From Eulemur rufifrons (taxonomy: Eukaryota > Chordata > Mammalia > Primates > Lemuridae): a stretch of 64,000 nt of DNA. This document shows, piece after piece, positions 49,486 to 60,640 of this stretch; within the stretch, counting starts at the first letter, position 1, and each line of letters starts with the position of its first letter. The DNA is taken from contig NC_091006.1 in NCBI RefSeq assembly GCF_041146395.1, positions 5,834,001 through 5,898,000 on the forward strand, given 5' to 3'. The notes under the pieces are model-generated. The model did not search any database. It saw nothing but the letters and a program-made list of their open reading frames with translations, and was not told where the DNA came from. The position numbers and the translations under genes were made by a program.

Positions 49486-49820
49486 TATTGGCTGTGAGGA
49501 GTAACCGGGTCTTAGCTTCACGTGTGTGGAGAGACAAGCTCAGTTCCGAGGGACATGAGGTCGTTTCAGCAAAAAAAAGTCTGCACAGCCCTGATGTGGA
49601 TGGTAAATCTAACCCTGATCAATAAGCTTGCTTAAGACAGCCATAATTAGAGTGGACATTTTTGGAGTTGCAAGGAACTGTGTGTGCTTTGTGGGAGAAG
49701 TTGGGAGCAAGACGCAGCCTGGCGGAGTCTCCTGAGAACAGTGAGTCACTGTCACAGATGCCCTCTCATCCCGGTGTCAGGGAGCACTGCAGGAGCCCCG
49801 TGCCGGGAGGGGCAGGGCAG
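49486..49820. other. Unassigned stretch
   Basis: Nothing is recognised. Confidence 0.4.
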
Positions 49821-50065
49821 GGGTTAAGGGCTGGATTCGATCCTCACTAACGTGTGACCTTGGGCAAGTGATGTCTCCTCTTCAAGCCTCGGTCCATCTC
49901 TGCAAAATAAGGAAAGAACAAATTACCACGTCCTGGGCTTAGTAATGGGCTTTGAACTAGTAAAGCTCTTTGCACAGGTCCTGGCACAGAGCAAGTGTGC
50001 GTTCAGTGTGAGCTGCGTTGCTGTTGTCGTCACAATTGCTGTTACTGTTGTTCTTTAGGTTGCCG
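49821..50065 (+). repeat. MIR SINE, plus strand
   Basis: 'gttaagggctggattcgatcctc', 'gtgtgaccttgggcaagtgatg', 'cggtccatctctgcaaaataagg' and 'cacaggtcctggcacagagc' are in MIR order. Confidence 0.9.
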
Positions 50066-50194
50066 TGGACTGGCTGGTCTGGTCCTCCACAAATGTCCTT
50101 CTGCAGGCTGCTCTCTAGCAAACTAGAGCGTGTCATCATGGTGAGCCCTCAGGAAGAAAATAGTCATTTCATTAACCTGACTTGAAATAAAGAT

Positions 50195-50635
50195 TCATGT
50201 ACTCCTTCAACAGATATTTATAGGGTCTTTGTGCCAAGCGTGGTTCTAGGACCCAAGTACACAGCAGGCAAAACAGACCTCGTCCTTGTCATCCTGGAGT
50301 GCAAGGTCCCACGGGGGAGACAGGCAAGAAATAAATAGTATTTATCAGAGGTGATTTGTAGCGCTATTAAGGAACTAAACCAGGATAATGTGATGTGAGT
50401 GATGGGGGTGGGGCTACCTTAGAGGGGTCAAGAAGGGCCTGTCTGAGGAGGTGACATTTGATCTGAGACTTGAAGGATGAAAAGGAGCCAGCCATGCAAA
50501 GAGCTGAAGCAAGAAGGTGCCTGGCAGAGGGAACAGCAAGTGCAAAGGCCCTGAGGCAGGAATGAGCTTGGCAAGTTGGAGGAACAGAAAGAAGGCTGAC
50601 ATGGCTTGAATTGAGTGAACAAGGGTGAGAATGTG
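50195..50635 (-). mobile_element. L2 LINE, minus strand
   Basis: 'ccttcaacagatatttatagggtc', 'gagacaggcaagaaataaatag', 'gtctgaggaggtgacatttgatctgagac', 'ggaacagcaagtgcaaaggccctgaggc' and 'gaggaacagaaagaaggctgac' form one of the best preserved L2 stretches here. Confidence 0.95.
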
Positions 50636-50970
<335 letters not shown>

Positions 50971-50986
50971 AAGGGTGAGAATGTGG

Positions 50987-51439
50987 TGGGTAGTCCCTGA
51001 GTTTGTCCCCTGAAGCCTCCACTTTCTTCCACCCTGTTGGAGAGAAGGGCTGTTGGGAGCTGACTTTGCATCTAGAAAGAGAGGGGGGTGAGACCAGAGG
51101 CCTGGCCCCTGCCTCACTCTTACCAGCCTTCTCAAGGCCCAAACCCAGGTTTTCACCCCTTGGATGGGCTCTCTGAGTCCCAGCCAAAAATGTGGTTCTC
51201 CTTTTTGTCCCAAAGGTGGCCCAGCAGTGCTGTCATAACAAAGCAAAGCCATGGTGCTCTGTACCTGAAGCCCACCTTCTCCTTCCCCAGAGTAGACCAG
51301 CTGAAAGCTCTCTGGCCTGGGGAAGCCCCAGAAAACAGCTAAGCCAGGCTGAGTGTGCTGCTTGGGGGACACTAACGATCTCTTCCTCGGGTCGAAGGTG
51401 AAGAGGACAGACAGTAAAGCGCAGGGCTGAGTGAAAGTG
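50987..51439. other. Unassigned stretch
   Basis: Nothing is recognised. Confidence 0.4.
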
Positions 51440-51540
51440 CTGCAGGTGGCAGCTCAGACTCCAGGTTTCAGCTCTGGCTTCACCGCTCGCCACCCGTGTG
51501 ACCTTGGGCAAATGACTTACCTGTGCCTGCAGCAGCCGTC
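51440..51540 (+). repeat. MIR head fragment, plus strand
   Basis: 'agctcagactccaggtttcagctctggcttcacc' and 'cgtgtgaccttgggcaaatgac' are the MIR head and core. The rest is lost. Confidence 0.85.
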
Positions 51541-51814
51541 ACAGCCACTTTAGTTTGGGGCAGGGCCCCAGTGGCGAAAACAAGCCCGTGGTGCGCCCCC
51601 GTTCGCTGCAGTTTGACAACCACGGTCCTGGTGCCTTTACTGCCCAGCAGGGGTGGGTGGGGCTGCACCAGCGAGTGGGGAGGGATCACTGTGCTGTGTT
51701 TGTGTTAGGAGAGTGGCAGTCAGAATGAAGTCACCCCAGGTTCCCTTTTAATACAGCAGAGAAGTTCTGGGTTTGGTAGTACCATCTCGTTTGGAAATTA
51801 TCCCAGACTCGCTC

Positions 51815-52422
51815 CTCCTCCCTTCCTACAGCCCCCAGGCTGGTCCTGGCTGTCCTCATCTCCTGCTGGCCTGTGGCAGCAGCCTCTCATCATTCTCCTG
51901 TTCCCGCCCCACCCCTCACGGTCTGTCCCCTATGCACAGCCAGGTGGAGCCTGTGAACACCTGAGTCAGGTCACGTCCCTCCCTGCCCGGAGCTCTCCGG
52001 TGCCTCTGTCCCATTCAGGAGAAAAGTCAGAGCCTTCTCCATGGCCCACATGGGCCCACGTGATCTGCCCCCGCCACTTCTCTGCCTCATCTTCCACCTC
52101 CTGCCCCTCACTCAACGACCTCTTTCTTCACTGCTCCTGAAACGCACCAGGGTCTTTGCACGGGCCGTCCTCTCTGTCCCCCTCCGACAGCCTGATGGTT
52201 CCTCCACTTCCTTCGGGTCTCTGCTCAGAAGTCACCCTCCCGGCGAAGCCTTCTTTACCCCTTCCCCTCAGATAAACCCTTCCCCCTGTTTGCTGTTGCC
52301 GTCTCCCTTCTCCACAGAGTGTGAGTCCCATTAGCGCAGGACCTTACCTTCACTGCCATGTCCCCTAGAACAGTGCCTGCCGTGGACTGGGTGCTCCCTC
52401 TGTGTGTGTTGAGTAAGTGACC
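51815..52422 (+). mobile_element. L2 LINE, long fragment, plus strand
   Basis: 'cacccctcacggtctgtccc', 'gaacacctgagtcaggtcacgtc', 'cacgtgatctgcccc', 'cagggtctttgcacgggcc', 'tcgggtctctgctcagaagtcac' and 'tagaacagtgcctgccgtggac' follow L2 through to its 3' end. The unmatched 51541-51814 holds nothing recognised. Confidence 0.93.
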
Positions 52423-52424
52423 GT

Positions 52425-52650
52425 CTGTTAGTGAAGTGCTTCTTTGTGCCTGTCCTGTGTGTCCTCCCACTGAAGTTTCCTCACTCTGGAGCAGCTCCTG
52501 GCTTGAACTTTATTTTATGAATGAGGAAGTGAGGTTCTAATGAAGTCCTTGTCCAAGGCCTCCCTCTGAATGGGGACAGCCCCAGGATACATACCAGGCT
52601 TCCCTGTTCAGGATGAATTCTTCAGCTCTGTGCATGATTGTACTGCTTGT
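52425..52650 (-). repeat. MIR fragment, minus strand
   Basis: 'tgaactttattttatgaatgaggaagtgaggttc' and 'gtccttgtccaaggcc', with a decayed head, suggest reversed MIR. Confidence 0.65.
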
Positions 52651-53134
52651 TGGAATGTCACATCTAGACTGGGCCTTGGGTCCCCACCCACCAAGAGGGG
52701 GTGCTGAGGCCTTTGAGCCATTGGAGAAGAGAGGATTTGGGGTTCCTGCTGTGGTTGTTGATGTTGCTTGGAAATATAACCATGTGGGCCACCCACCTGG
52801 CCTTTTGTTTGGCCTGCTGTCGTCTGTTTGCATGAGTGGAACCCACATGTTTATTTAGGGTTCCATGTGGCAGGCCAGGGAGGCACCTTCTCTGTTACCT
52901 CTGCAAAATTCTGGAGTGGTGTGAGCTCCTGTTTCTGTCCCCCTGCCCGTCCCCTCTTCTGGTTGCTGAACCACCCTGGAAGTGTTCCCAAGTCATTTTA
53001 TACCCACATCTTGACCTCTGTGACTAGGTGAACTAGATTACCAGCTACCTGGGGGTGGGGACAGAGGCATCCTTTTGGGTGTCTTTCAGGCCTGGCAGGT
53101 GGTAGGTGTTCTCCTTAAACAGATCCAAAAACCT
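52651..53134. other. Unassigned stretch
   Basis: Nothing is recognised. Confidence 0.4.
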
Positions 53135-53245
53135 TTATTCATCGATTCATTCATTCCTAAATATCTATCTGGGAACCTCTTGTGTGTTGGGCACTGCCGT
53201 GGCCACATAAGAGAAAGCAGCAAATGAGGCAGTTGGGGCCATTGG
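53135..53245 (-). mobile_element. L2 3' fragment, minus strand
   Basis: 'ttcatcgattcattcattcctaaatatctatctgggaacc' and 'tgtgttgggcactgccgtgg' are the reversed L2 terminus. Confidence 0.75.
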
Positions 53246-53562
53246 GTGAACCTTTTTGGGACTCTGGCTGGTCCCAGACCCGGAACACCAGCCTTGCCTT
53301 CATGGCTGCGGGTGGAGATGAGGGATAAACACACAGAAGCCAAATATTGCAGGTGGACTGCGATTAAGCTCTCACAGCTAGTTAGCAGGAGCTGAGGACC
53401 CTGCCGGGCTCTAGGCTAACGTGCCCTTTGCTGCCGGCAGGCCAGTGAGTTTCTTTAAGAGGGTTGCTTCTCCTTGACTTGTAGCTGGGGGATGATTGCA
53501 GGCTTTCAGAGGCCCAGTTGACATCCCTGTCCACTCAGGGGCATGAGTGTGTTTAATTGGGC
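53246..53562. other. Unassigned stretch
   Basis: Nothing is recognised. Confidence 0.4.
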
Positions 53563-53805
53563 CACTGGTACTAATAATAGCACATACTTTAAGTGTCAGG
53601 CCCTATTCTAAGTGCTTTTTAATCCTTATAACAACCCTGTGACATTGGTGTTATTATTAGCCCCCTTTTCCAGATGAGGAAACTGAGGCATAGAGAGGGA
53701 AGGTAACTTGTCCAATGTCCCACAGCTAGTAAGTGGCACAGCTGGAATTTGAACCCGAGCTATCTGGCTTGAACATCCATGCTCTTAAGCACTCTGCCGA
53801 CACAT
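53563..53805 (-). repeat. MIR SINE, essentially full length, minus strand
   Basis: 'actaataatagcacatac', 'gccctattctaagtgc', 'cttataacaaccctgtgac', 'ccagatgaggaaactgaggc', 'cccacagctagtaagtggc' and 'catgctcttaagcactctg' make this the best preserved MIR in the window. Confidence 0.97.
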
Positions 53806-54284
53806 CAGATGGTTGGGCAGAGACAAGGTGGCTGATCTGTCTGGGGACAGGAACAAGTTCCCGCCAGCATGGAAAGGAATAGACCTTCCAATTCCAGGCA
53901 CTCGGGGAAGAACTACGTCCCCACACGCCCAGAGCAAAGGCCATGGGCAGGGAGAAAGCTGTGTCACTGGTCAGTCCCCCTCACCCCGGAAGGCCCTGGG
54001 CTGGCGTCTAGACCCCATGTGCACACGTGGTCAGCAGGCCTGTTGTGCAGATGGCTTTGCAGGGCCCGTGCGGAGTAGCAGCTCCCAGCAGTGCAGTGCT
54101 GAGCTCTCTTCTGCCCTGTGGAATTCGTGAGGTCCTCCTGTCACTCGAGGCACCTCTGTTGCACAGGTGACCCTCAACCCTGATTTCTTGGAGCTGCAGA
54201 CTGATTTCTCTTAGGGACTTGCTGGAAACAGGGTAGAGATTTGGGGTGTTCGGAGTTTGAGTGTGAGGAGTATGGTACCTTGTA
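53806..54284. other. Unassigned stretch
   Basis: Nothing is recognised. Frames on both strands have no recognisable content. Confidence 0.4.
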
Positions 54285-54500
54285 GCTAATGGCTTTGGAG
54301 TTACCCGGTAAGCAGCTGTGTCCTGGCTCCACCCTGTACCAGCTGTGTGACCTTGGGCAGGTGACTTCAGTTCTTTCCTTAGGCTCTTCATTTTTAAATT
54401 ACCTACGTCACTGAGTTCAGGCTGGGGATGGGGGAGCGGGTGGTAATTCACTGAGGTCATCTTACGTAAAGTCATTAGTCCAGAGCCTGGCATCCCAGGG
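54285..54500 (+). repeat. MIR SINE, plus strand
   Basis: 'gctttggagttacccgg', 'ccagctgtgtgaccttgggcagg' and 'gtccagagcctggcatcc' are in MIR order. The middle is altered. Confidence 0.82.
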
Positions 54501-54529
54501 TGGTCAGAACACGGGAGAGATTATGTCAC

Positions 54530-54745
54530 GTGAGGCAGTGTCACCAAGTTATTATAAGCAGGGCCTCTGGAACCACCGCTTCCAGCTCTATGGCCTTGGG
54601 CAAGTGGCTTTGGCCTCTATGTGGCTGCATTTTCTCATCCTGAAAGCAGGATAATAGTCCATACGTCGTAAGGACGCTGTGCGCATCCAGTGAGTCAGTC
54701 CCTGTGGAGCACTTAGCACAGGGCCTGGCCCCACGTGAGCCACGT
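54530..54745 (+). repeat. MIR SINE, plus strand
   Basis: 'cagggcctctggaaccaccgc', 'ctatggccttgggcaagtggc', 'cattttctcatcctgaaagcagg' and 'gagcacttagcacagggcctggcc' follow MIR. Confidence 0.88.
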
Positions 54746-55257
54746 CAGCATGAGCTGCCAAGATCGTAGCCATCAGCTGAGAATGTGGGCCTGAGGCCTA
54801 GCAACGGGGTGAGGAGCAACCTTGCGCAGAATAAAGTTACGAATGGGTTGGGTCTAGAAACTCCAGTGTGGTCAGCCAGCTCCCCTTTGGACATGAGAGA
54901 GGGTGACAGGAGACTCCATTTGGTTTTGTCAGGGACTCTCCCTCCTTTCCAAGGAGAGCTGGCCTCTCAGGACTGAACAGCTCAAGCTGAAAAGGGACAG
55001 CGAGGAAGCTGGGAAATGGAGGCGCACCAGGGCTTCGGGGGATGAAGGAAGGTTCCATGCAGCTTCCCTTCCATGCCGGCTCCATGGCTGGTTGTGCAGG
55101 CCGAGAGTGAGCACAGGAAGTCGGCAGAGCTAGGTCCTGGGTGCTCCCAGCTACGTGACCTTGGCAGGATCTTCAGACTCACTCACTGTCAGTGTCAGGC
55201 ACAGTCCTCAGCACAGAGGTGGCGCTTGGTCAGTGCTTGTTGTTCTGGGGGAGCAGA
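54746..55257. other. Unassigned stretch, possible decayed MIR at its right
   Basis: 55130-55245 (cagctacgtgaccttggcagg, gtcaggcacagtcctcagcac) may be a worn plus-strand MIR. The rest is unrecognised. Confidence 0.45.
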
Positions 55258-55490
55258 ATAGTGAGGGGATTGGAGGGTGGTCAGCCACCTGGGTTCCAAC
55301 CCTGGCTGTGTCAGGGGTGAGTTCCGAGACCTTGAACAAGGGACTTAACCCTCTCTGACCCTCAGTTTCCTTATCTAGGAAATGGGATGATGCCACCACT
55401 TCACACAGGGCGTGTGAAGGTCACGAGGTAATCTGTATCAAGGCAGCATCTGCCGTGGAGAAAATCCTCAGTGCACACTGGCTGTTCATT
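55258..55490 (+). repeat. MIR SINE, plus strand
   Basis: 'cacctgggttccaaccctggc', 'gaccttgaacaagggacttaaccc' and 'tcagtttccttatctaggaaatggg' are clear MIR head and core. Confidence 0.92.
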
Positions 55491-56260
55491 AACCCACCCT
55501 ACAAAGCAGTGTTTAAGTGTGGGGTGTAAGTCACAGGTGCATTCCAGGGGAGCAGAGCCCTAACGGGGGAGTCGGGGGAGAGCTCAGCCTCCGGAAGGCT
55601 TCTTCAGAGTTAGCATTCGAGTCTTGGCACTTCTAAATGTAAGCGAAAAAGAGAGTGTGAGGATTGGGTAGGTGTGTGCTGACCAGGTGTGATGTCTTAT
55701 TGCCACTGGGACAGGTCAGATCATTCCACTAGATAATTCGAGGTGGTGTACGAATAAACACCTTAAGCATTTTAATAGTCGTACTTCTATTTCAGTGCTT
55801 AACAGGAAGAGAATTTAAACAGCACATCAAACCTAGTACTCTGTGGCTATTTCTGCTTTGAGTGAGGCTACAGTTGGTATTTAAGCCAAAAATAAAAATG
55901 AGTATAGTTACAGAAAAGTGTAAAGTAAGTAGTAGTACAGGTGTCTGAGGCTGTGGCAAGAATGGGGCCAATGCGTGTCGATGCCGGTAGGAGACAGGGT
56001 CAGGGCTGGCTCTAACCTTATGTACTTCAGCCATGGAAAGGCTGCAGCTCCCTCAGGAGGTTGCTGAGCTCTCAGGCCCCTTTCGCCTTTCTCCTCCTTG
56101 GGTCTCTAATGCCACTGTAGGTCTGATCACAGCCACCCTGGCTGCTGTAGTTTCCTGCATCAGAGGTGGTGGAGTGGATGGTGAAATGTACCAAGTGTTT
56201 GTTCCTGGCCCCTTCTCACCCTCCAGTGGGACGTGGAAGCTGTGGTGTGGCTCTGAGCAG
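55491..56260. other. Repeat-poor stretch, candidate conserved block
   Basis: No repeat is recognised. 55700-55900 is AT-rich with homeodomain- and MEF2-like words (gcattttaatag, ctgtggctatttctgc) and reads unlike the surrounding repeat debris. This is motif impression only. Confidence 0.35.
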
Positions 56261-56261
56261 C

Positions 56262-56385
56262 CGTGTTAGTGGTAATAATCTTCAGCCAGCATTGAGTGAG
56301 TGCCATTAACATGCTAAGTGCTTTCCATGCTTGATGCCGTTGAATCCTCGCTCTGCGAGGCGGTCTGTTGGTTTTGATGTGTTGG
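56262..56385 (-). repeat. MIR fragment, minus strand
   Basis: 'gtgagtgccattaacatgctaagtgctttccatgc' and 'gttgaatcctcgctctgcgaggcgg' form the reversed 3' half of MIR. Confidence 0.78.
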
Positions 56386-56884
56386 GCTGTAGGGAACGAG
56401 ATGCCTGGTGCATCTTGGCTGAGCCGTGGAGAAAATTGCTTAGTCTTGTTGCGGACAGCGTGGGAAGAGACAAGCTGGCTGGTGCAGAGGTGCTCGCCTT
56501 CCAGCACCAGGCCCTGTCTCTCTCTCTGGTCACAGCCCTCCACGTGCAGGCGTCTCATTTGTTCTGATTCTGGTCGTTGCGTGGTCAGGGGATGGCTGCC
56601 CCAGCCCAGGATCACATCCTTGTACATGGCATCCCAGGCCGGGGGAAGGGGTAGGGAGGGGCAAGGATTTCTCTTCACATACCTTTCCTTTCCCAAGAGA
56701 ATATGTCCCCATAGATACTCCTGTCCCCAGCAGACCTCTCTTTATGTCCCCTTGGCCATAAAGGAGCCAGCGGCCACCCCTAGCTGTGAGGGATGCTGGG
56801 AAAGTGCATGCCTGTCCGGTGAGAGACTCCAAGAGAGACGGGTTGGGAATGGCCGTAATCTACACAGCCAAGTGTCAGCTGCAG
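56386..56884. other. Unassigned stretch with an LTR-like block
   Basis: 56690-56815 (gccataaaggagccagcggccacccctagctg, gggatgctgggaaag) resembles the end of the ERVL-like LTR family at 39667-41168. The long frames across this area have no domain. Confidence 0.45.
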
Positions 56885-57040
56885 GCGGGTGCTGTTACCA
56901 CCCTCTCTGTAGATGAGAAAAATCAAGGATGAGAAAGGTGAGAAAATGGCTTGCCCAGGATGTGCTGGAGCTTACAGTGGCAGAGCAGGGATTTGTAGGC
57001 CTGTCTTTCTTCCTGTAGAGCCTGCAGTCTGAACCCTGGT
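56885..57040 (-). repeat. MIR fragment, minus strand
   Basis: 'taccaccctctctgtagatgag', 'cttgcccaggatgtgc' and 'gcagagcagggatttgtagg' are the reversed MIR core and head. Confidence 0.8.
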
Positions 57041-57099
57041 ACAGCCGCGCCTTCCCAGACAGGGTGGTGAGTGGGGAGCACCAGGTGCTGTGGGAACAC

Positions 57100-57400
57100 G
57101 GAGGAAAGAGGAATTCTGCTTGGGCACGGTCGGGGAGAGCCATAGGGAACAGGTGACTGGGCTGGCCTCTGGAAGGTGAGTGGGAGCTCTGCTAGGTGGG
57201 CCAGGAAACGGCATGAGGAGGTGGGTTCCAGGCAGAGGGCACAGGATGAACAATGGTGGGTTTGTACAGTGTGAGCTGGACGGGTTCATGAAGGCTCTTT
57301 GGGTTGTAAGACAAATTTGCCATATGTCACTGGGAAGTCTGTAGGAGGGGAGCTTCAGACATAGCCCGAGTAGGGGGCTCACACGTGTCGCTAGGGGATC
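57100..57400 (-). mobile_element. L2 fragment, minus strand
   Basis: 'gggttccaggcagagggcacagg', 'gtgtgagctggacggg' and 'catatgtcactgggaagtc' parallel reversed L2 blocks. Moderately decayed. Confidence 0.75.
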
Positions 57401-57464
57401 CAGGTGCACATTCTCCTGGTATATCGACTCAGTGAAACGAGGATTTATAGTCCTCGGTATTTTT

Positions 57465-57775
57465 AGTTGATAAGTAAAAATTATACATTAATATATTTAT
57501 GGTACACCACATGATGTTTTGATATAAGTATCATTGTGGAGTGGCTGTCATGCTATTTAACATACGTATTACCTCACATACTTACCATTGAGAGCACATA
57601 AAATCTCTCTCAGCAATTTTGAAATATGCAATATATTGTTATTAACTGTTGTCACGGTGATGTATAGTGTCACTCTTGAGCTTATTCCTCCTGTCCAACT
57701 GAAATTTTGTGTCCTTTGACCAAATCTCCCAATCCCCCCATCCCCCCACCCCTCTGTCCTCAGTATTTTTATTCC
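57465..57775 (-). mobile_element. L1 LINE fragment, minus strand
   Basis: 'atttatggtacaccacatgatgttttgatataag', 'acctcacatacttaccattg', 'cagcaattttgaaatatgc' and 'gtccaactgaaattttgtgtcctttgacc' are in reversed L1 order, with limited decay. Confidence 0.85.
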
Positions 57776-57914
57776 AGCCCCCGGGAAGACTCTAATTGGA
57801 TCATAGGCCTATCCAGGAAGGCGGTGTTTGGCAGGGGTGGGGAGGATGAGACAGGTGCTGGGCACACACGTACATCCACTAGCGTATGTGCAGCCTTTAC
57901 TAGATGCCTTCATC

Positions 57915-58025
57915 TGCTGGACTTCAGCTTCCTTGTCTGAAAAGTGGGACTAATATAATCGTCCCTGCCTCATACACAGGGTTTGGGGAAGATTCACTTA
58001 GTAAGCGTTCACCAGTACAGTTAGG
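57915..58025 (+). repeat. MIR fragment, plus strand
   Basis: 'cagcttccttgtctgaaaagtgggactaatataatc' and 'gattcacttagtaagcg' are the 3' half of MIR. Confidence 0.78.
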
Positions 58026-58091
58026 GAGTGTTCTGTGGGACCTAGAGCAGTGGTCTCCCAATCGGAAGGCCCCAAATTGTATCTTGGCAGG

Positions 58092-58290
58092 ACCTGGCAT
58101 TGCAATTTAAACCTAGACTACTTGGGTTCAAATCCCAACCCTGGCATGTGAGAGTTGTGTAACCTTGGGCAAGTGACTTTACCTCTTCGTGCCTCAGTTT
58201 CTATCTCTGTACCAGGGAGAAAAATGCTTAGGGAACTGCCAGGCACATGGTAGACATCAGGAAGTGTTTTTTGATAAATACATGAATGGA
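58092..58290 (+). repeat. MIR SINE, plus strand
   Basis: 'ctacttgggttcaaatcccaacc', 'gtgtaaccttgggcaagtgac', 'gtgcctcagtttctatctctgtacc' and 'ccaggcacatggtagac' follow MIR. Confidence 0.92.
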
Positions 58291-58489
58291 AAAGGTGAGT
58301 CAGAAGTTACTCACGGCTTGTTAAACCTTTTTGGATTTGTATTGCCAGGAGGCCCTCCAGAAAGGCATTAGTCTATTTCTAGAAGCTGAGATGACCCATT
58401 TCCCTACTCCTCAGTCAGTCCTGAGTCTTATCTTCTAGGAAAAAAATGGTAGTAATTTCGATCAGTAATGGAACCAGCCTAATACGTAA

Positions 58490-58725
58490 GAAAACGTCCA
58501 TATTTTCCAGGGCTGCAAACTGACATGCATAAAGTTGGAACGACATGATGCCCCGGATTTGCTTTAAAATACTTCAGCAAGAAGGAAAATGGGGAGGAAG
58601 GAATAAATAAGGAATAGATAATGCTAATGTGGCAGAATCTTGACAGTTGTTGGATATGGGTTTGGGTATGTGGGAGTTCACTGTACCTTTCTCCTTAATT
58701 TTTTAGAATGTTAAAACAAAAATGC
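58490..58725 (+). mobile_element. L1ME-type 3' end, plus strand
   Basis: 'ggatttgctttaaaatacttcagc', 'ggaataaataaggaatagataatgc', 'gttggatatgggtttggg' and 'tttagaatgttaaaacaaaaa' have the same layout as 2385-2710. Confidence 0.8.
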
Positions 58726-58742
58726 AGCCCTTCCCACTCCCC

Positions 58743-58743
<1 letters not shown>

Positions 58744-58777
<34 letters not shown>
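58744..58777 (+). repeat. (AC)17 microsatellite
   Basis: 34 uninterrupted bases of ac, just past the 3' end of the L1ME element. Confidence 0.96.
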
Positions 58778-58780
<3 letters not shown>

Positions 58781-59645
58781 GTAAAATCGTGTAGTGGTGA
58801 AAAGTTCCTAAGATGCTGCTGCATATAGGATCTGAGCCAGAGGGGTGGTGGATAAATGACACCCTTGCGGCCCCTCTGTCCCCCAGTCCTCCTCTCTGTG
58901 GATCCCCTTTATGGAGAGAACCGTTTGGCTCAGCAGCCCAAAGGACAGTGAGTTTCAGGCCAAAGCAGCAATTTCTCATCTCTTTCCTGCCCTGGAGGTG
59001 AGACCGAACTCCCTAGTGATCAATTCCTGGGATTCTTCTCACTTGTGGGTCTGGTTTCTCCCTGGCGTGGAGGGGGAGCCACGAGCTGCTTTTCTCCAGG
59101 GATCTGTTGATGATGGTAAAAACATAACTGGCGGCTGATCCTCTGCAGTGACCATTGACTCCAGCCCCGATCATCCTCTGAACACACACGAGCAGTCCTT
59201 GCCCGTCCTTGTTAAACAGGCGACCGCCCCCAGCCTTTTCTCCGGTTTCACATGTAAGTAGGTGGTGGACTGTGAGTTTTCCAGCCCTGGACATGTTCTC
59301 CGTTCCACTGCCCCGTGGAAGTTAGGGAGGGGCCTTCGCAGCCCATCTGGTGCTGGGTGGGTCTCAGTCAGTGGAGGGCGATCCACCCAGGAACTGACCC
59401 CGGGTTGCTCCAGGAGGGTCATTGTTTAAGAATGTTTCTTGAGCAGCCCAGCGGGAGACCCATTATGCATGTGGTCAGCTGTAGCTTCCGGGTGTCTCAC
59501 TTGTGCTGAATTCCAGCAATTTCTCATTTCCTTTAGGAAACAGAATGAGTCTGGAGAGAAGTATGAATAATCATAACAGACCTGGCAATGGGGACACTGG
59601 GAACCTGGCCCTGAATGCAGCTCATATTGTTATCATTATTGCCAT
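58778..59645. other. Unassigned repeat-poor stretch
   Basis: No repeat or exon is recognised. Confidence 0.45.
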
Positions 59646-59649
59646 GGTT

Positions 59650-59905
59650 TTGAGCAGTGTGGACCAGGGGAAAGAGGGCACCTGGGGCCAGATGTCCTAA
59701 TTCCAGCCCCACACTTAACAGCCCATGTGACCTCCGGAAAGTTGCTTAACCTCTCCATGCCTCAGTTTCCTCATTTATAAAACGATGATAGTACTTAACT
59801 GTAGGATTGCAAGGATTAAATTGGATACCATTTGTACAGTGTTTAAAACTGCCTCTTTTACGGTAGTTGCTTAATTAATACTGGCTGTGGCAATTATTAT
59901 TGTAT
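59650..59905 (+). repeat. MIR SINE, plus strand
   Basis: 'gtcctaattccagccccacac', 'gttgcttaacctctccatgcctcagtttcctcatttataaaacg' and 'gcaaggattaaattgg' give MIR head, core and 3' half. Confidence 0.94.
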
Positions 59906-60149
59906 CCTATTGTTGTGGCCATGCACAGTTAGGATTAAGAACCCCTTATCTAGAATGGTAGTTCAGATGGAAGCAGGAATTAGAGAGGAAGAGGGAAGTT
60001 CCTTTTATCTCATCAGTCTGAAGTTTAGGGAAATAGGCATAATTTCACCGTTTAAAAATACTATTTGTCACTTGATGGTCAAAATCTCCTAGAAAAGCAC
60101 AGGCAAAAGACTTTAAAGGGGGAAAATGTCTCTTCCTGCTTCTCGATAC

Positions 60150-60340
60150 ACATGCTCACACTGGGGGAAAAGACTGGAAGGAAAGGAACCACCATTTCTA
60201 CAGTAGTTATCCTTTGGTGGGGAGATTATGGGTAACTTTATCTTCTTCTTTGCACATTTCTTTGTTTTCCAAGTGTTCTATATGTATACATAAGCCTGTA
60301 CCACTGTTATAAACAGGAAAAATGTTAAAAAGGTAAGAGA
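60150..60340 (+). mobile_element. L1M 3' end, plus strand
   Basis: 'gtagttatcctttggtggggagattatgggtaactttatc' and 'tttccaagtgttctatatgtatac' resemble the L1M 3' UTR. The A-rich tail is decayed. Confidence 0.68.
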
Positions 60341-60640
60341 TCGATCGGTAAGCTGTGGCTTCTGGGGAGGGTGGGTAGAATTATCCTGAAGTGCAGCTCT
60401 CTGCTTAATGTTTGAATGTCCAGAGAAGTCTGTGTCCCAGCCTTCCTTGATGAGGTGTCCTCGAGGCCTATAACATTTCTGCTCAGAAAGTTGTTGTTAT
60501 CTAAGATGATTCGTCAACATCCATTGTTCCACCTGCCCAACCTTGTTCTAGATATTCATGCTGTCTCTCATTTTTCTCTTGAGATGAAAGAACTCCACTT
60601 CCTTTGTGGTTCTGATCTTGAGATAGAACTGCATTTTATT
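60341..60640. other. Unassigned stretch
   Basis: Nothing is recognised. Confidence 0.4.

Noticed and set aside
56160..56916. Overlapping 178- and 182-codon frames on opposite strands
   Set aside because: They cross a MIR and an LTR-like block, and neither shows a family signature.
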